64,000 bases of DNA, taken from NCBI RefSeq assembly GCF_950295315.1, contig NC_080175.1, positions 68,174,302 to 68,238,301 of the forward strand, given 5' to 3'. Shown here piece after piece: positions 1-11,202 of this stretch (its first letter is position 1; every line of letters begins with the position of its first letter). The DNA comes from Erinaceus europaeus. Its lineage: Eukaryota; Chordata; Mammalia; Eulipotyphla; Erinaceidae. A program made the position numbers and the translations under genes. Below the pieces are notes generated by a model. That model worked only from the letters and a program-made list of their open reading frames with translations. It was not told where the DNA came from and made no database searches.

Positions 1-745
1 CAACCTAACCAACGATTGCCACCTCAACATGCTTCACTTCAGACTGTGTCCAGAGACTTCACGTGTGGAATGACAACCCTTCAGCTTCATTACTCGGGTG
101 AGACCTTTCCTTTCATAGTATACTTTAATTCCATCTCAGGTGGTTCACTTTCTAACAGTCCCAAAACCTGGATATACACCAGTTTCTGTGAGAGAGAGCA
201 TATGTTCACACTTATCCTAAACTACTACAAAATATATACCTGAAAGCAGAAGTACACTAGAGTTTGCAGTGAGTACCCCCCTAACACTTCCTCTCCACTA
301 TTCCAACCTTTGGGTCCATGATTGCTCAACAATTTGTTTGGCTTCGTATGTTAACTGTCTTTTCAGTCACCAGGTTCCAGATGTCATCAGGATGTCGGCC
401 AGGCTTCCCTGGACTGAAGACCCCACCAATGTGTCCTGGAGCTCAGCTTCCCCAGAGACCCACCCTACTAGGGAAAGAGAGAGGCAGACTGGGAGTATGG
501 ACCGACCAGTCAACGCCCATGTTCAGCGGGGAAGCAATGACAGAAGCCAGACCTTCTACCTTCTGCAACCCACAACGACCCTGGGTCCATGCTCCCAGAG
601 GGATAGAGAATGGGAAAGCTATCAGGGGAGGGGGTGGGATATGGAGATTGGGTGGTGGGAATTGTGTGGAGTTGTACCCCTTCTACCCTATGGTTTTGTT
701 AATTAATCCTTTCTTAAATAAAAAAGAAAAAAAAAGAAAATAGTA
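1..745 (+). mobile_element. H1 retroposon, short form
   Basis: The window opens inside this copy. Positions 1-265 match the 5' part of the long copy at 4851-6790, and 266-720 match its last 420 bases, with about 1 kb of the middle absent. It ends with an A-rich tail after 'ttaattaatcctttcttaaa'. Two overlapping ORFs of 141-145 codons recur in other copies but have no recognisable domain, so I treat the family as non-coding. Confidence 0.75.
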
Positions 746-1164
746 AATGCATACATTAAAGAAAAAAATAAAAGCACGAGTAAAAAATAGATAAAAAGAT
801 GGCATGTCAAGGTTACATTCATTGTATATGTATTTTACAGAAAGAAACCCATGAACAATAGACTAATAATAAAATGTGGCTTGATTCCAAGGTCCTCTTT
901 CCCTATATTCAAAATAATAGAAAATTCAGGATCCTTGTGCAGGATTAATAGATTTGTGTTTATAATTTAAGACTTACGAAGATAATACTATTTAAAAGGA
1001 AAGAAAAATTACCAAGTGAGAATTAGACTACAAGGGTAATTGAATTAGTTACTGTCCTTCCTTTAGTTGTAGAAGGAAATGATATTGTACTGACTATTCT
1101 AATTAGACTTGCAGATGATTCAAGTCCCATGAAAATGGTTCTAAGACACACCCAGTTCTTAATG
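746..1164. other. AT-rich stretch, nothing recognised
   Basis: No long ORF, RNA gene or repeat could be recognised. Confidence 0.4.
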
Positions 1165-1420
1165 ATCCTAAGAGCTAGTATTTGCTGACTCTTTGATTCT
1201 CTACTTCCCTTTGTTCTAAGTATTTTGTGTGCACTGACTTTTTAAATGTTCGTGATACCTTCGGGTTGCCCCCACTTTATACCAAGGCACTGAAGGACAC
1301 AGATGAGAAGTGTCTTATGGAGAACATGCCCTGTAAGTAGGCAAAACTGGACTCAAACCCTGGCTGTCTAACTCCAGAGACCACAGGCCTAGTCACTGCA
1401 CTCTGCTTTAGTCTGGCTTG
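1165..1420 (-). repeat. MIR SINE (ancient)
   Basis: In reverse, the order of landmarks matches MIR: 'ttctaagtattttgtgtgc', the 'acagatgagaag' block, 'ctggactcaaaccctggct' (degenerate B box) and 'actccagagaccac'. It is strongly diverged, as expected of a repeat that predates the placental radiation. Confidence 0.75.
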
Positions 1421-2459
1421 GCTCTGGATTTCCCTTTATATCTGGACAAATGTCAGCCATGGCGTCTTGGAGGCCAGATTCACTTAATTTGTTTTCTTTC
1501 TGAGTCATATCTCTACAGTTTATTGTAATAGACTTCACAGATGAAGGATGATGAACAGAGGGCTTAATGAGTTCTCCCTACTTAACACTGCCAGAAAAAG
1601 GAAAAAGATAAAATTCCAAATATCCTTGAATTATGATAGAGTTAAAGGTCAATTTTTAATGTAGAATCAAAACTCAAATGGTAATCTTTTAAATACAGCC
1701 ACAGTATTTATCTGGACCATTTCTTTAAAACAGAGCAGATACAGTAAATCTTGAGTTTTTATTCCCCTCCTCAGGTCTTTGTTTTTTAGCTGCAGAACTC
1801 TTTGTTCAAACTCAAATTTACTGAGAAGTTTAATATTGAAAACCTATTAAATTAGAGCTATTTCCCTGACTACAGTGAGTTCTTTAATCTGATTTCACTC
1901 CTGAACATAGAATACTCCAGGCTGTAGAAATGTCTGGGGTTAGCCTATGGAAAGATGTATGGCTTCCTGAATAGCTGTGGACCTCCTAAGCTCCATCCTG
2001 AATGGCTGTGGAAAGGATTTGTGACTCTGACTTCTATAGAGGCTCAGCGTCAATCAGGCTGGGTGATACGGAAGCCTCTAGGCTTCTTGGAACCCTCAGA
2101 GAGGGTTCCTTGTTGCATACTTCCAAGACCTTAAAATCTGCACTGAAATGATCCTGTAGTGATAAAAATATCAAGAATGAATGAATGAAAAGAAAGGAAA
2201 AGGGTAACAGTGTAGACATTCAGAGAGCATATGTAACCAAAGTTGGCCAACTGCAGCCTCCTATGGCTCAATAAAAGTTATTTTTTTCTCAGTTGAAATA
2301 AACATTAATTCTTTTCAGTAACAATTCACTGTTACAGTAAGTGTTGAGTTTTCTAGAAAACTTTGAACTAAAACGGAGACTTAATTATATCCTTATTATT
2401 CACATGGTTTTAAATGGTGAGATAGCATCACTAATGTTTTATTTACTATTTCTGATAAT
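1421..2459. other. Unique-looking sequence
   Basis: No conserved ORF, splice-bounded exon or RNA gene was seen. The 61-codon minus ORF at 2034-2219 looks fortuitous. Confidence 0.4.
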
Positions 2460-2800
2460 TCATAGCTCTTTTTTTATTAGAGAGATGATTAATGGTTTAT
2501 AGTAAATACAGTTATTGGTACATTGCTTATTTTATTTTATTCTTTATTTTTTTACTGGGGGGATTTATGGTTTTTAGTAAATACAGTTGTAGCTACATGT
2601 GTAAAGCTTCTCAGTTTTCTGCAAAACACTCTCACCCCTAGCCTTGGTCCCCCTCTACCATCATGCACCAGGACCTGAAAGCCTTCCTCCGCTCCCAGAG
2701 TCCTTTACTTTTGTGCAATACACCAGACCCAGCACAAAGCAGAACAATAAAAGGTTTTAAATAGCAACAGGAGTTCCAATTCGATTCGACTGTGCTTTGC
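2460..2800 (-). mobile_element. L1 3' UTR fragments
   Basis: The reverse strand carries the L1 3' UTR signature seen at 34575-34775, such as 'aaaggactctggg' and 'catgcaccaggacctg' on the plus strand. A second, shorter copy of the terminal 60 bases ('gtttatagtaaatacag') lies at 2465-2523, so two tails appear stacked. Confidence 0.65.
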
Positions 2801-2974
2801 ATGGACTCATGCTTGCAGTGGGGTGCAGGAGGTCTGCCCATATTTTCAGGTGTGTCTCTACTGCCAGAAACAGCCAGTGTTTGAGGGCTTTAGTAGAAGA
2901 GGAACAGCAAAACTTTGAATGGTTGACTTCTTGCTTTTAAGGGTTTTCGGTGGGTAAAGCAGAATATGAATGCT

Positions 2975-3285
2975 ACTCATGTCAGTGGTTAGATGGATGA
3001 GAAAGCGTCCTGGAAGTAAGGAAGTGAAAGACACCTACCAGATGGTTTCACTCATATGTAAAATACAGAGAAATGAAACCCATGAAATTGCAAAATAAAT
3101 AAATAAGTAACCAAGTCATCTTTTAGACCTTGAGAAAACCATGGTGGTTATCTTTGGGAGAGTTGTGTGTTGGGGGGGGGTGGAGAAAGAGAACTTTGGT
3201 GGTGAGAGTAGTATGTGGAATATATTTGTATTATATTACAACCTTATAAATCATTATTAAATCATTAATAACATAAAAAAGACAT
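2975..3285 (+). mobile_element. Old L1 3' end with H2-like tail
   Basis: 'ggtttcactcatatgtaaaa' is a typical decayed end of L1 ORF2. It is followed by 'ttggtggtgagagtagtatg' and 'aaatcattattaaatcatta', which resemble the 3' end of the H2 copy at 32340-32510. Boundaries are approximate. Confidence 0.5.
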
Positions 3286-3397
3286 GTACAGCACCTACTA
3301 CAAAATATAATTTGAAAAAGTATTTCCTGTCCCTGTTGACCCTATGTATTTTATGCTCCTGGGAATGTCCAATTCAGCTAATTTACAGTCAACATTT

Positions 3398-3628
3398 AAA
3401 AAAATATATTTTATTTGTTTTGGATAGAGACAGAGAGAAGGGGGAGATGGAGAGGAAGGGCGGGAGAGGCAGGGAGAGGGAGGGGGAGAGGGAGAATGAG
3501 AGAAGAACCTGTAATACTGCTTCACCACTTGAAGCATCCCCTGTTGTAGGTGGTGACCATGGGCTTGAACCCAGGTCCTTGCACATGACAATGTATGCAT
3601 TCAGCCAGGTGTGCCAGCATTTCACCCC
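3398..3628 (-). mobile_element. SINE type a
   Basis: A-rich tail (T-rich on plus), purine-rich body, 'ttgaacccaggtccttgcac' (complement of the B box) and a 'ccaggtgtgccagca' head are present in order. Confidence 0.8.
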
Positions 3629-4149
3629 TTGTCAATGTTAGCACTTGGAAAAACTATCATTCCTCTTCCATTTGTATGCAGAGTAGCAGGAGCCTAGCAG
3701 GTGTTCTGGGACCCAGAATGATGACACATTTACCAGATGTTGACTCTCCTGTGACATTCTTTTGAGTGCTAATTGCTCTCGATTTTATGCTCATAAACCT
3801 CTACCCACATCCCAAACCCCTGTGCTTCTGATGATTATGAGAGTTAAGCATACTATATTATGCTTTGTTAGGGGAGTTAAACTTATTAAAGATGTTTTCT
3901 TGGCGCCTCTCATGTCAGAAGGAAACAAGGGAGAAATAGCCCCTCTTCCCAGGTCTCATTCCCATTTATCACAGTTGGAGATGAAATGCAGATGACTGTG
4001 ACCACAGTTATTATTTGTCAGTTTGCAGGTATGATATGGTTCTACATTTAGACCATTAGGAAGTTTCAGAAAAGACTATCAAAGAGAGAGTATACAGATT
4101 AAGATTTCACGTAGAAATGTAACTTAAAAATAATCAAGTAATTAATCAA
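3629..4149. other. Unique-looking sequence
   Basis: No repeat or gene was recognised. A 77-codon plus-strand ORF (3762-3995) has no recognisable motif. Confidence 0.4.
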
Positions 4150-4380
4150 GTTACTTATTCATTGGCTAGAGACAGACAGCAATTAAGAGTGAAGAGGGAG
4201 TTAAAACAGAAGAGAGAAAGACACCAGCAGCCAGCCCATCTTCATGGCTCGAGAAGCTCTCCCTCTGCAGGTGAGGACATCAAATATAGAACAAAATATT
4301 CCTCTTTGGTGGTGGGAATGGTGTTGATGAACACTCCTATTAACTTGTAGTCTCATAAATCACTATTTAATTAATATAAG
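4150..4380. mobile_element. Degraded SINE joined to an H2-like tail
   Basis: 4150-4285 keeps the type a purine-rich body and 'tccctctgcaggtgaggaca' on the minus strand but lacks the head. 4295-4380 resembles an H2 3' end on plus ('ctttggtggtgggaatggtg', 'cataaatcactatttaatta'). Confidence 0.5.
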
Positions 4381-4392
4381 AGGGGAAAAACT

Positions 4393-4544
4393 GACTGTCT
4401 CAAACATTTTAAAACACAGACCATATACTGTGTTTTAAAATGTTTGAGACAGTCTTAAGTGCTTAGATTGAAGGAGTTTATGCTTAGAAACTATGGTCTG
4501 TGTTTTAAAATGTATATGCTCCTTCAGTCTAAGCACTTAAGACT
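4393..4544. repeat. Compound foldback (three overlapping inverted repeats)
   Basis: 4393-4419 is the exact reverse complement of 4428-4454 (27 bp, 8-base loop). 4451-4476 pairs with 4519-4544 (26 bp, one mismatch). 4404-4425 pairs exactly with 4492-4513 (22 bp). The block has no polypurine tract and no recognised transposon ends. Confidence 0.9.
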
Positions 4545-4850
4545 TCAAACATGAAATCAGACTGAATTTTAACACTGGTCTCAAATTGTTAATGCATTTC
4601 TAAAAATGACTTTTTCTTTGAAATGTTAACTCTCCTAAAAGCTTAGACCAGGCAGAACAGAAGCAACTGGTGGTGTTACTTTATAAGGCACAGCTATATA
4701 TAAATAATGTCAAAGGACATAAATTATGGTGATGTCGTGTATGATACAGCAAATTCTAACAGTGGGATTAAACAAAGTTAACTCAATTGCCAAATAATGT
4801 GATTATAGAAATAACTATCTATTGCCTTATTAAACCCTAAAACAGCAGGA
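4545..4850. other. Unique-looking sequence
   Basis: Nothing recognised. Confidence 0.4.
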
Positions 4851-5445
4851 ACCTCCTGCTCCCTCTATAAAGCCTATATTTCCCTCAGTCCTGGAACCTC
4901 TAGGGTGGGGCTCACTTTCCTGCATGCTTCTCTCAGTTCATACCAACTGATACTGCATCTGCTGATCCCAACCTATTCAATGCAATGAGGACCACCTCAG
5001 CATGCTTCACTTCAGAATGTGTCCAGAGACATAAGGTGTAGAATGTCAACTCTTCAGCCTCATTATTTGGATGAGACCTTTCTTTTCTCATAGGATTCCT
5101 TAATTCCATTTCGGGTGGTCCACTTCCTAACAAAGCCCCAAAACCTACATATAGACCAGGTCCCATGAGATAGGGCAGATGTACACATGTATCCCTAAGT
5201 CAGGGCAAAATATATACCTTAAAGCAACAGTGCACAACAGTTTTACAGTGAGTCAGTAAATGAAGCAAGCAAGTAGAAAGGCCTAAAAAGACACCTTAAA
5301 GTACCTAATGAAATAGTTTCTACTTAGACCTAGATACCCTCCTCACCTACTTCCTATTACACTTCCCTCAGTCACTCCAAATCTAATCTTATCAAAGCAA
5401 GGACAATAAAAGCTGAATAAGGGCAAGAGACTGGCATACTTCAGT

Positions 5446-5720
5446 TTCTTCTTCTAGCGTTTGCCCTTCTTCCGTAGCCAGTCAACAGCATCAGGTTGAG
5501 CCGATGTAAAGTTTCGAGACCTCCTTTGAATCTGGAGAGGTGGCAGTCGTTGACTATGTGGGTCATAGTCTGTCTGTAACCGCAGGGGCAGTTCGGGTCG
5601 TCTCTGGCTCCCCAGCGATGGAACATAGCGGCGCACCGGCCATGGCCTGTTCAATAGCGATTGAGGAGGGCCCAATCATAACGTGCTAGGTCAAAGCCGG
5701 GTTGACGCTTGCAGGGGTCT
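5446..5720 (-). mobile_element. Vingi-like LINE, 5'-truncated 3' end
   Basis: A CpG-rich 275-bp insertion splits H1. It is flanked by an exact 12-bp TSD, 'gcatacttcagt' (5434-5445 and 5721-5732). On the minus strand the 3' end is 'gctagaagaagaa', a short GAA repeat rather than poly(A), so it was not primed like L1. The last ~40 bases match the 3' end of the 192-bp element at 28667-28858. The encoded knuckle protein end and the hedgehog setting suggest Vingi. Confidence 0.8.
5454..5718 (-). pseudogene. C-terminal end of a Vingi-type reverse transcriptase
   Basis: The minus strand reads a LINE protein C-terminus with the zinc-knuckle pattern CPCGYRQTMTHIVNDC (C-x-C-x8-H-x4-C), followed by a 'GGLETLH' block. 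In another frame comes 'DAVDWLRKKGKR' and a TAG stop (5454-5456) that lies within the 3' tail of the element, so the coding region runs almost to the 3' terminus. Two lesions are visible: an in-frame TGA before 'TGHGRC', explained by a CpG decay, and a single-base deletion before the DAVDW block. Endonuclease and RT domains are absent because of 5' truncation. The clade assignment is from memory of the motif and of hedgehog Vingi, not from a search. Confidence 0.7.
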
Positions 5721-6790
5721 GCATACTTCAGTAATGACTCTTTAGTCAATATCAGGCCACCCGATCAGCTGGGGCCCTAGTCAGGGAGTCCTGAGATGCC
5801 CAAACAGACATGATGGGCCTAGACCTCGAATAGATCCCTCTCTCCATTGTTACTGGTCATCTCCATCAGGAACAACACAATAGACCCCTTTGTGGGCCCC
5901 AATAGGACCTTGCCCTCAACATGGATCAACAACAGTAGAGAATGTTTCATCCTCTCAAGGGAGGCTGGACAACATATTCTCTCTATCATCTGAGGAAGAT
6001 GGGTCCTGAAATTGGGGCAGCCTGGAATGTTCCTACTCATAACCACAGAATGTGAGCTCGGATCTACAGGGATGCAGAGGTTATATAGGCTTCTAAGCTG
6101 AATACGGGCCCCAGATCAATTCAAATCAACACTATTTATACACCTTTCCCATATTTGGGAGCTACTCTCTTTCCTGATCCAAATTTCTAGCCCTTCTTCC
6201 AGCTCTGATGTCATCTCCCCAGACAAAAACTTGGGTCCACCTGCATATCAGATATCAGGCTCAGGAAAAAGCTAGTATAGTCATAGGCCCTTTGGAATAT
6301 AACTAAAATAAGCCTACTAGCTATCTTCAAAATGGAGACCCCAAATCTTCATCTGCAATATTCTTGGCTTTAGATTCATGACTAGTAAACAATTTGTTTG
6401 GCTTTATATGTTAACTTTTTTTTTTTTTCAGTCACCGGGTTCCAGATGCTACCACGATGTCAAATGGACTTTCCTGGGCAGACGACCCCACCAATATGTC
6501 CTAGAGCCCACTTCCCCAGAGCCCTGCCTCACTAGGGAAAGAGACAGACAGACTGGGAGTATGGATTGAACTGCCAAGACCCATGTTCAGTGGGGAAGCA
6601 AACCAGACCTTCCACTTTCTGCACCCCATAATGACCCTAGGTCCATATTCCCAGAGGATTAAAGAATAGGAAAGCTATCAGGGGTGGGGATGGGATACGG
6701 AGTTCTGGTGGTGGGGACTGTGTGGAGTTGTACTCCTCTTGTTCTATGGTTTTGACACTGTTTCCTTTTTATAAATAAAAATTAAAAAAA

Positions 6791-7724
6791 TTCCTCACAA
6801 GTGATTTTTATAATCTCTATAGTTTCCCTTTGCTCTGCTTTTTTTTTTTTTTTTACCTGTATATTAGAAGGATAGATATTATTCATTAGATTGCTCTGGC
6901 TCAAAACTTGGAAGCCATTGTTAAGTCTTATTTCCTCTTATTCCCTGACATTTAGTAAGTCTCAAAAGCTAATTATGTCTGTCTAATATAAAACATCTCA
7001 TATTAACTCCTTTCTTTGCACTGTCAGTGCTACCACCCTGGTCAAATTTCTGATCACAGAAAATGTGGATTACAGGAAAGAGAAAAAAAAAAAGACAATT
7101 TCATTGTCTCCTATATCTTTTCATGATAGTCAATCTCCCAGACTGTGGACTGTGTTCCTCTATTTCACATCCATTGCCTCATATGTTTTGTCTAGTATAA
7201 ATCTTTACCTTCAGCTCTGCTGGTTTCACTAAGTTACCCTACTTTTGAACTTTGTGTTTTCCACCCAGAAACACCTATTCTATCCATTTTTCCTCGATTC
7301 AATTGAGTACTTTCTTTCCAGATGCACCTAATTTAAGTCTGCGCTGTCCATTAAGGGTTTCCCAAGTATTTCTAGTAACTATTTACAGACTCATAAAGAA
7401 CATGTACATTGTCATTCATTCCAGAATGGACTTTTCCACATTTTATGGGAGGGTGTCTTTCTCCCCTCCCCAAGTTTTCATCCTCTCGAAGATCACAACT
7501 TGCAGCTTTATTCCTACCTCAAACACATAGCAGGTGCTTGGTTAACATATGAATTGAATGTGAAACAGAATTTTGCAAATTCTAGAATTTTAATGGTCCA
7601 AATGAGAAAAGAACTTAAAAAAATCAAAAGCTTATGATTCAAAGCTTCTGAAGCACAATTTATTATTCTGTGTCTAAAATTAGAAAACACAGTCATGATA
7701 GTTTTTGCCTAAATTTCATTTTTC
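6791..7724. other. Unique-looking sequence
   Basis: No exon, RNA gene or confident repeat was seen. Confidence 0.4.
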
Positions 7725-7911
7725 TTTACTTTTTTTTTTTTGGGGGGGGAGAGAGTAAATAGGTGAGAGACAGAAGGAGATAGAGAGAAAAAGAGAGACA
7801 TCTGTGGCTCCTGAAGTTTTCCCTCTGTAGATGGGGAACAAGGGCTTGAACCTGGATCCTCATGCATGTCAGAAATATGTGTGCTCTACCATGTGTGCCA
7901 CCACCAACCAT
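7725..7911 (-). mobile_element. SINE type a
   Basis: A T-run, purine-rich body, 'ccctctgtagatggggaaca', 'gcttgaacctggatcctcat' and a 'gtgtgccaccaccaacca' head are present. Confidence 0.75.
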
Positions 7912-9435
7912 TCCTTAAGTCTTTAGAAAGTTCCCATTACAAATTTTCAAGGGGGTAAGTGAGTTAAACCAGTCTGTAACAGATAACTCAATGGTGTAGA
8001 TTCTCAAATGAACAGGGCAGCTTGCCTGGATGGGCAAAAAAAAAAAAATTAGTTTCATATTCAGGTTGTACTTTTGCTGCAGCTTACTCTCTAAGAAATA
8101 TAGACTCTTAGTCACAAAAGGCGATTATATTAATGGAAAGTGTCTGGCTGAGTCAAACAGCTGGCAGAGCCAGCAAAGTATTTGCAAAAACATGAAATAT
8201 TGATTGGAGATCAGCAGACTCATCTATATATGAGGCATAGCTTTATTTGTCATGAAGTAAAACATCCATGAAATAAAATCTGAGCTCCCTGGAAGTAGAT
8301 TGCCAAACACTGATACCTCCATCACTGCCTTTCTGCTGGACACCCACCCAGAACCATGGCCAGCAGGCTGTGAATATACTTTTCAAGGCAGTATATACAT
8401 ACATACATACATACTTTTTTTTTTTTTAAGAAAGAACATATGTAAGAAACTTTTTGAAATATGCAAATGTGTTAATATCTGATCATCAATTTCCTCTAAG
8501 TTTCATCTTCTCTCTTTTTTGGTAGATGTATCATTCCTCTGCCCTTTGTCCATAACAAAATGTTCTGACATTTTGTATTAGGCAAAATCTCATTTCTAAA
8601 GGTCCCGATTGTTGGGTGCGAGATGGGACCATGTCAGTTTTATATGGTGTCTTTTTATTGATCAGTTTCAGAGTTTAGCTTCTCTAGTCCTTGCGTAATG
8701 CCAACACTTTGTCATTACTTCTTTCCCAATCATCTTCTGAGTTTTATCTTGTACTCCTTTTAATGCCAATGCTTCCAGCTTGGAAGTTCTCCACAAATTC
8801 ACATCAGCAAGAAAATAGCAAAAGGCAGCAACTTTGCAGCTAAGTTGTCACCACTGCTCCCCATAAATAATGATATAGCTTCTACTTTTAAAAACAGAAA
8901 TAGTGTATTTTGATTTTTGCATTTCATGTGTGAGGAAGTTATATGTATAATAAATCGCATTTCCCTTTGACCTTCACTGTAATTTCAGAGTTACAGATTC
9001 AAGTGGAAAAACTGATTTCCATTCTGAAGACTCCTAATTTTCACTTCTGGCTGCTGGTCTCCGTCTTTAAAACCAAATTTTGTATATTTAAGTTTCTTCT
9101 CACAACTCATATGTAAACTTTGAATAACATATAACCTCACAGGATTTTTATGTCCAACTAATTTCCACTTTACTTGGGCTTCTTATTGAGTACAATGTTT
9201 TATGTTTCATCAGCTGTACTGTGTTTTTTCTGGGAAAATGTCTTGATTTCCTTCTCATCAAAGTAGATTTGAGAATACACAGACATTAAGGGTCCTACTA
9301 GATCTCAGGAGAGTTATTGGGCTCACAATCATTGATTGAACCTAAATATTGGTATTATTTCCCCTAAATGGCTGTATTTTTGGACTCTATAAGGTTAGAA
9401 AGGGAACTAATTGAAGACCTCATGCAACTCCTCTT
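7912..9435. other. Unique-looking sequence
   Basis: A short (ATAC)n run sits at 8395-8413. No exon or confident repeat was seen. Confidence 0.4.
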
Positions 9436-9439
9436 CCTC

Positions 9440-9640
9440 TGGCTTTTTAAAAAATCTTTATTTGTTGAATAGAGACAGTCAGAAATTGAGAGGGAAGGGG
9501 GTGATAGAGAGGGACAGAGGGACAGACACCTGCAGCACTTGTGAAGCTTTCCCCCTGCAGGTGGGGACCGGGGGCTCAAACCTGGGTCCTTGCACACTGT
9601 AACATGTGTGCTCAACCAAGTGCGCCATCACCTGGCCCCT
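9440..9640 (-). mobile_element. SINE type a
   Basis: Complete from 'aaaatctttatttgttgaat' through 'cctgcaggtggggaccgggg' to 'gtgcgccatcacctggcccc'. Confidence 0.85.
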
Positions 9641-9687
9641 ACCTCTGGCTTTTTGGAGAGTTCTCTCAACCCCTACCTTTTTTTTTT

Positions 9688-9900
9688 AACTTTTATTATC
9701 TTTATTTATTTATTAGATAGAGACAGTCAGAAATCAAGAGGGAAGGGGGGAATAGAGAGGAAGAGAGACAGAGAGACACCTGCAGCCCTGCTTCACCACT
9801 CGTAAAGCTTTCTCCCTGCAGGTGGGGACCGGGTACTTGAACCTAGATCCTTGCACACTGTGACATGTGCACTCAACCAGGTGCACCCCCACCAAGCCCC
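9688..9900 (-). mobile_element. SINE type a
   Basis: A second near-complete copy runs from 'tatctttatttatttattag' to 'gtgcacccccaccaagcccc'. It lies about 50 bp from the previous copy in the same orientation. Confidence 0.85.
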
Positions 9901-10207
9901 TTCAACCCCTCCCTTCTTTAAAAGTGTGACTTAATTTATTCAAGTCAGTCAACCCATAGAATTTCCTTGACTTCTGTGTTGCTTCAATTATAAAAATATA
10001 ATGCAGTTTGGACCAATAAGAAAGTGCCAGATCCAGGAATTGTGTGGAAGAGGCCCAAGTTGCATCAAGAGTGTGTGTAGAAGATCTGTTAGGCCAATGA
10101 TCATTCTGCTGTCCCACTCCAGATCCGAGCACCTGAGGCGCGGTAAAGATAGTGGAACACCAGGTAGAGTGTAGGAACGGATCTGGCAGTGGAGAAGAGA
10201 AGAGGGA
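9901..10207. other. Unique-looking sequence
   Basis: Nothing recognised. Confidence 0.4.
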
Positions 10208-10766
10208 ATGAGTTATTGGATCAGGTTTTACTTAACAGCCATCCCACCAAATGACCATGGAGGGACATAAATCAATGTAATTCATGCCCCTCCAAGCCCC
10301 TTTAAGACTTAGATATGCTGAACTTAGTGTGAAATGTGATTCTCAGTACTTGAAACCAAAAATTTCTGATAGAGGAACTGAGATAGCAACTCAGTATACC
10401 TACAAATAATAAGGAATCTTTATGATTAGGAATCCTTAAGAAAGATAAGCTCTCAGGGAGGACTATTTTTCACAAGTAAGAAGCATAACAGTGGTAGTTC
10501 CTAATACGCACACTGAATCATATGTACATCTGAAATTAGTGCAATGCTATTTGTCAGCTGTACCGTAATTAAAAAAAAAAAACATATCATGGGGTTGAGT
10601 GGTAGAGCAGTCAATGGAACTCACATATTTCCATGAGTGAGGACCTGGGTTCAAGTCCTCTTCTCCCATGAATGGAGGAGTAGTACTTCAAGTTTTTCTC
10701 CTGATCTCTCTTTCTCCTGACCCCCTGTATCCCCTTCTCCCACCCAGTCAAGAAATGAAAATAAAA
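10208..10766 (+). repeat. Left arm of a 559-bp inverted duplication
   Basis: The reverse complement of 12208-12766 matches base for base apart from roughly 20 substitutions counted by eye. The arm comprises an old L1-type tail ('catatgtacatctgaaatta', 'ctgtaccgtaatt', A12) followed by the body of a SINE. Both arms stop at the same points inside and outside, so this is a duplicated genomic segment rather than two independent insertions. Confidence 0.9.
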
Positions 10767-10845
10767 AAGAAAATGACTGCCAGTGGTGGTGTAGTTAGGC
10801 AGGCAATGAGCCCTGGTAATAATCCTTGTGGAAAAAAAATCACTG
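10590..10845 (+). mobile_element. SINE with right module
   Basis: The head 'ggggttgagtggtagagcag', B box 'gggttcaagtcc' and pyrimidine-rich body extend to about 10766. A right module ('agccctggtaataatcc' and an A-run) follows outside the duplicated arm. Confidence 0.65.
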
Positions 10846-11202
10846 TTGGAGGATTATATATTAATTTTTATAGGATTTTTAAAAATAAAGATAGCTAAAG
10901 TAAATATATTTGGTTTGTGACATTACTATGATGTTTGCTATGCTAATGCTATTATGGTGGTATTAGATATTAAATATATTAAGTATTAGATAGTGAAAAT
11001 AATAAATGTTCAGCATGATTTTTTATCTATATGATGATAACTATTTTTTTGTGTGGAATAGGTGCTACATCTCAAAAAAAATAGCTGTGTTATTTTCTAT
11101 AACTTTTGAAGTTCAGACTAAAGTAACAAACCTGAAATGAAAATGAGAGAAATAAGCACTATAACTGAAAAGGTTAAAATATCATTATTTTAAAATTGAT
11201 TT
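10846..11202. other. AT-rich stretch, nothing recognised
   Basis: Part of the spacer between the inverted arms. Confidence 0.4.

Larger units (their letters stand above)
4851..6790 (+). mobile_element. H1 retroposon, long form (interrupted)
   Basis: This is the longest H1 copy in the window, about 1.65 kb without the nested Vingi piece at 5446-5720. The first bases include a TATA-like 'ctctataaagcc'. Blocks of it recur at 1-745, 11203-11665, 24005-24810, 35030-35577 and 58480-59690, and more weakly at 30690-32515. It ends 'cctttttataaataaaaatt' plus A's. No protein domain is seen, and no LTR pair flanks it. The A-tail here and the TSD on the 24 kb copy indicate LINE-type mobilisation. I do not recognise a published name. 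Confidence 0.75.

Noticed and set aside
269..743. Overlapping 141-145 codon ORFs, repeated near 11196-11688 and 35031-35498
   Set aside because: They recur because H1 recurs. They overlap in two frames with equal length, lack a recognisable domain, and are absent from diverged copies.
2034..2219. 61-codon minus ORF with a hydrophobic start
   Set aside because: No splice sites, no conserved motif, and composition is that of the surrounding AT-rich DNA.
5250..6440. H1 short form as a spliced version of the long form (gtgagt ... ttttcag edges)
   Set aside because: The short copies keep the gtgagt bases and differ in sequence around the junction, so this is a deletion or subfamily difference and not intron loss.
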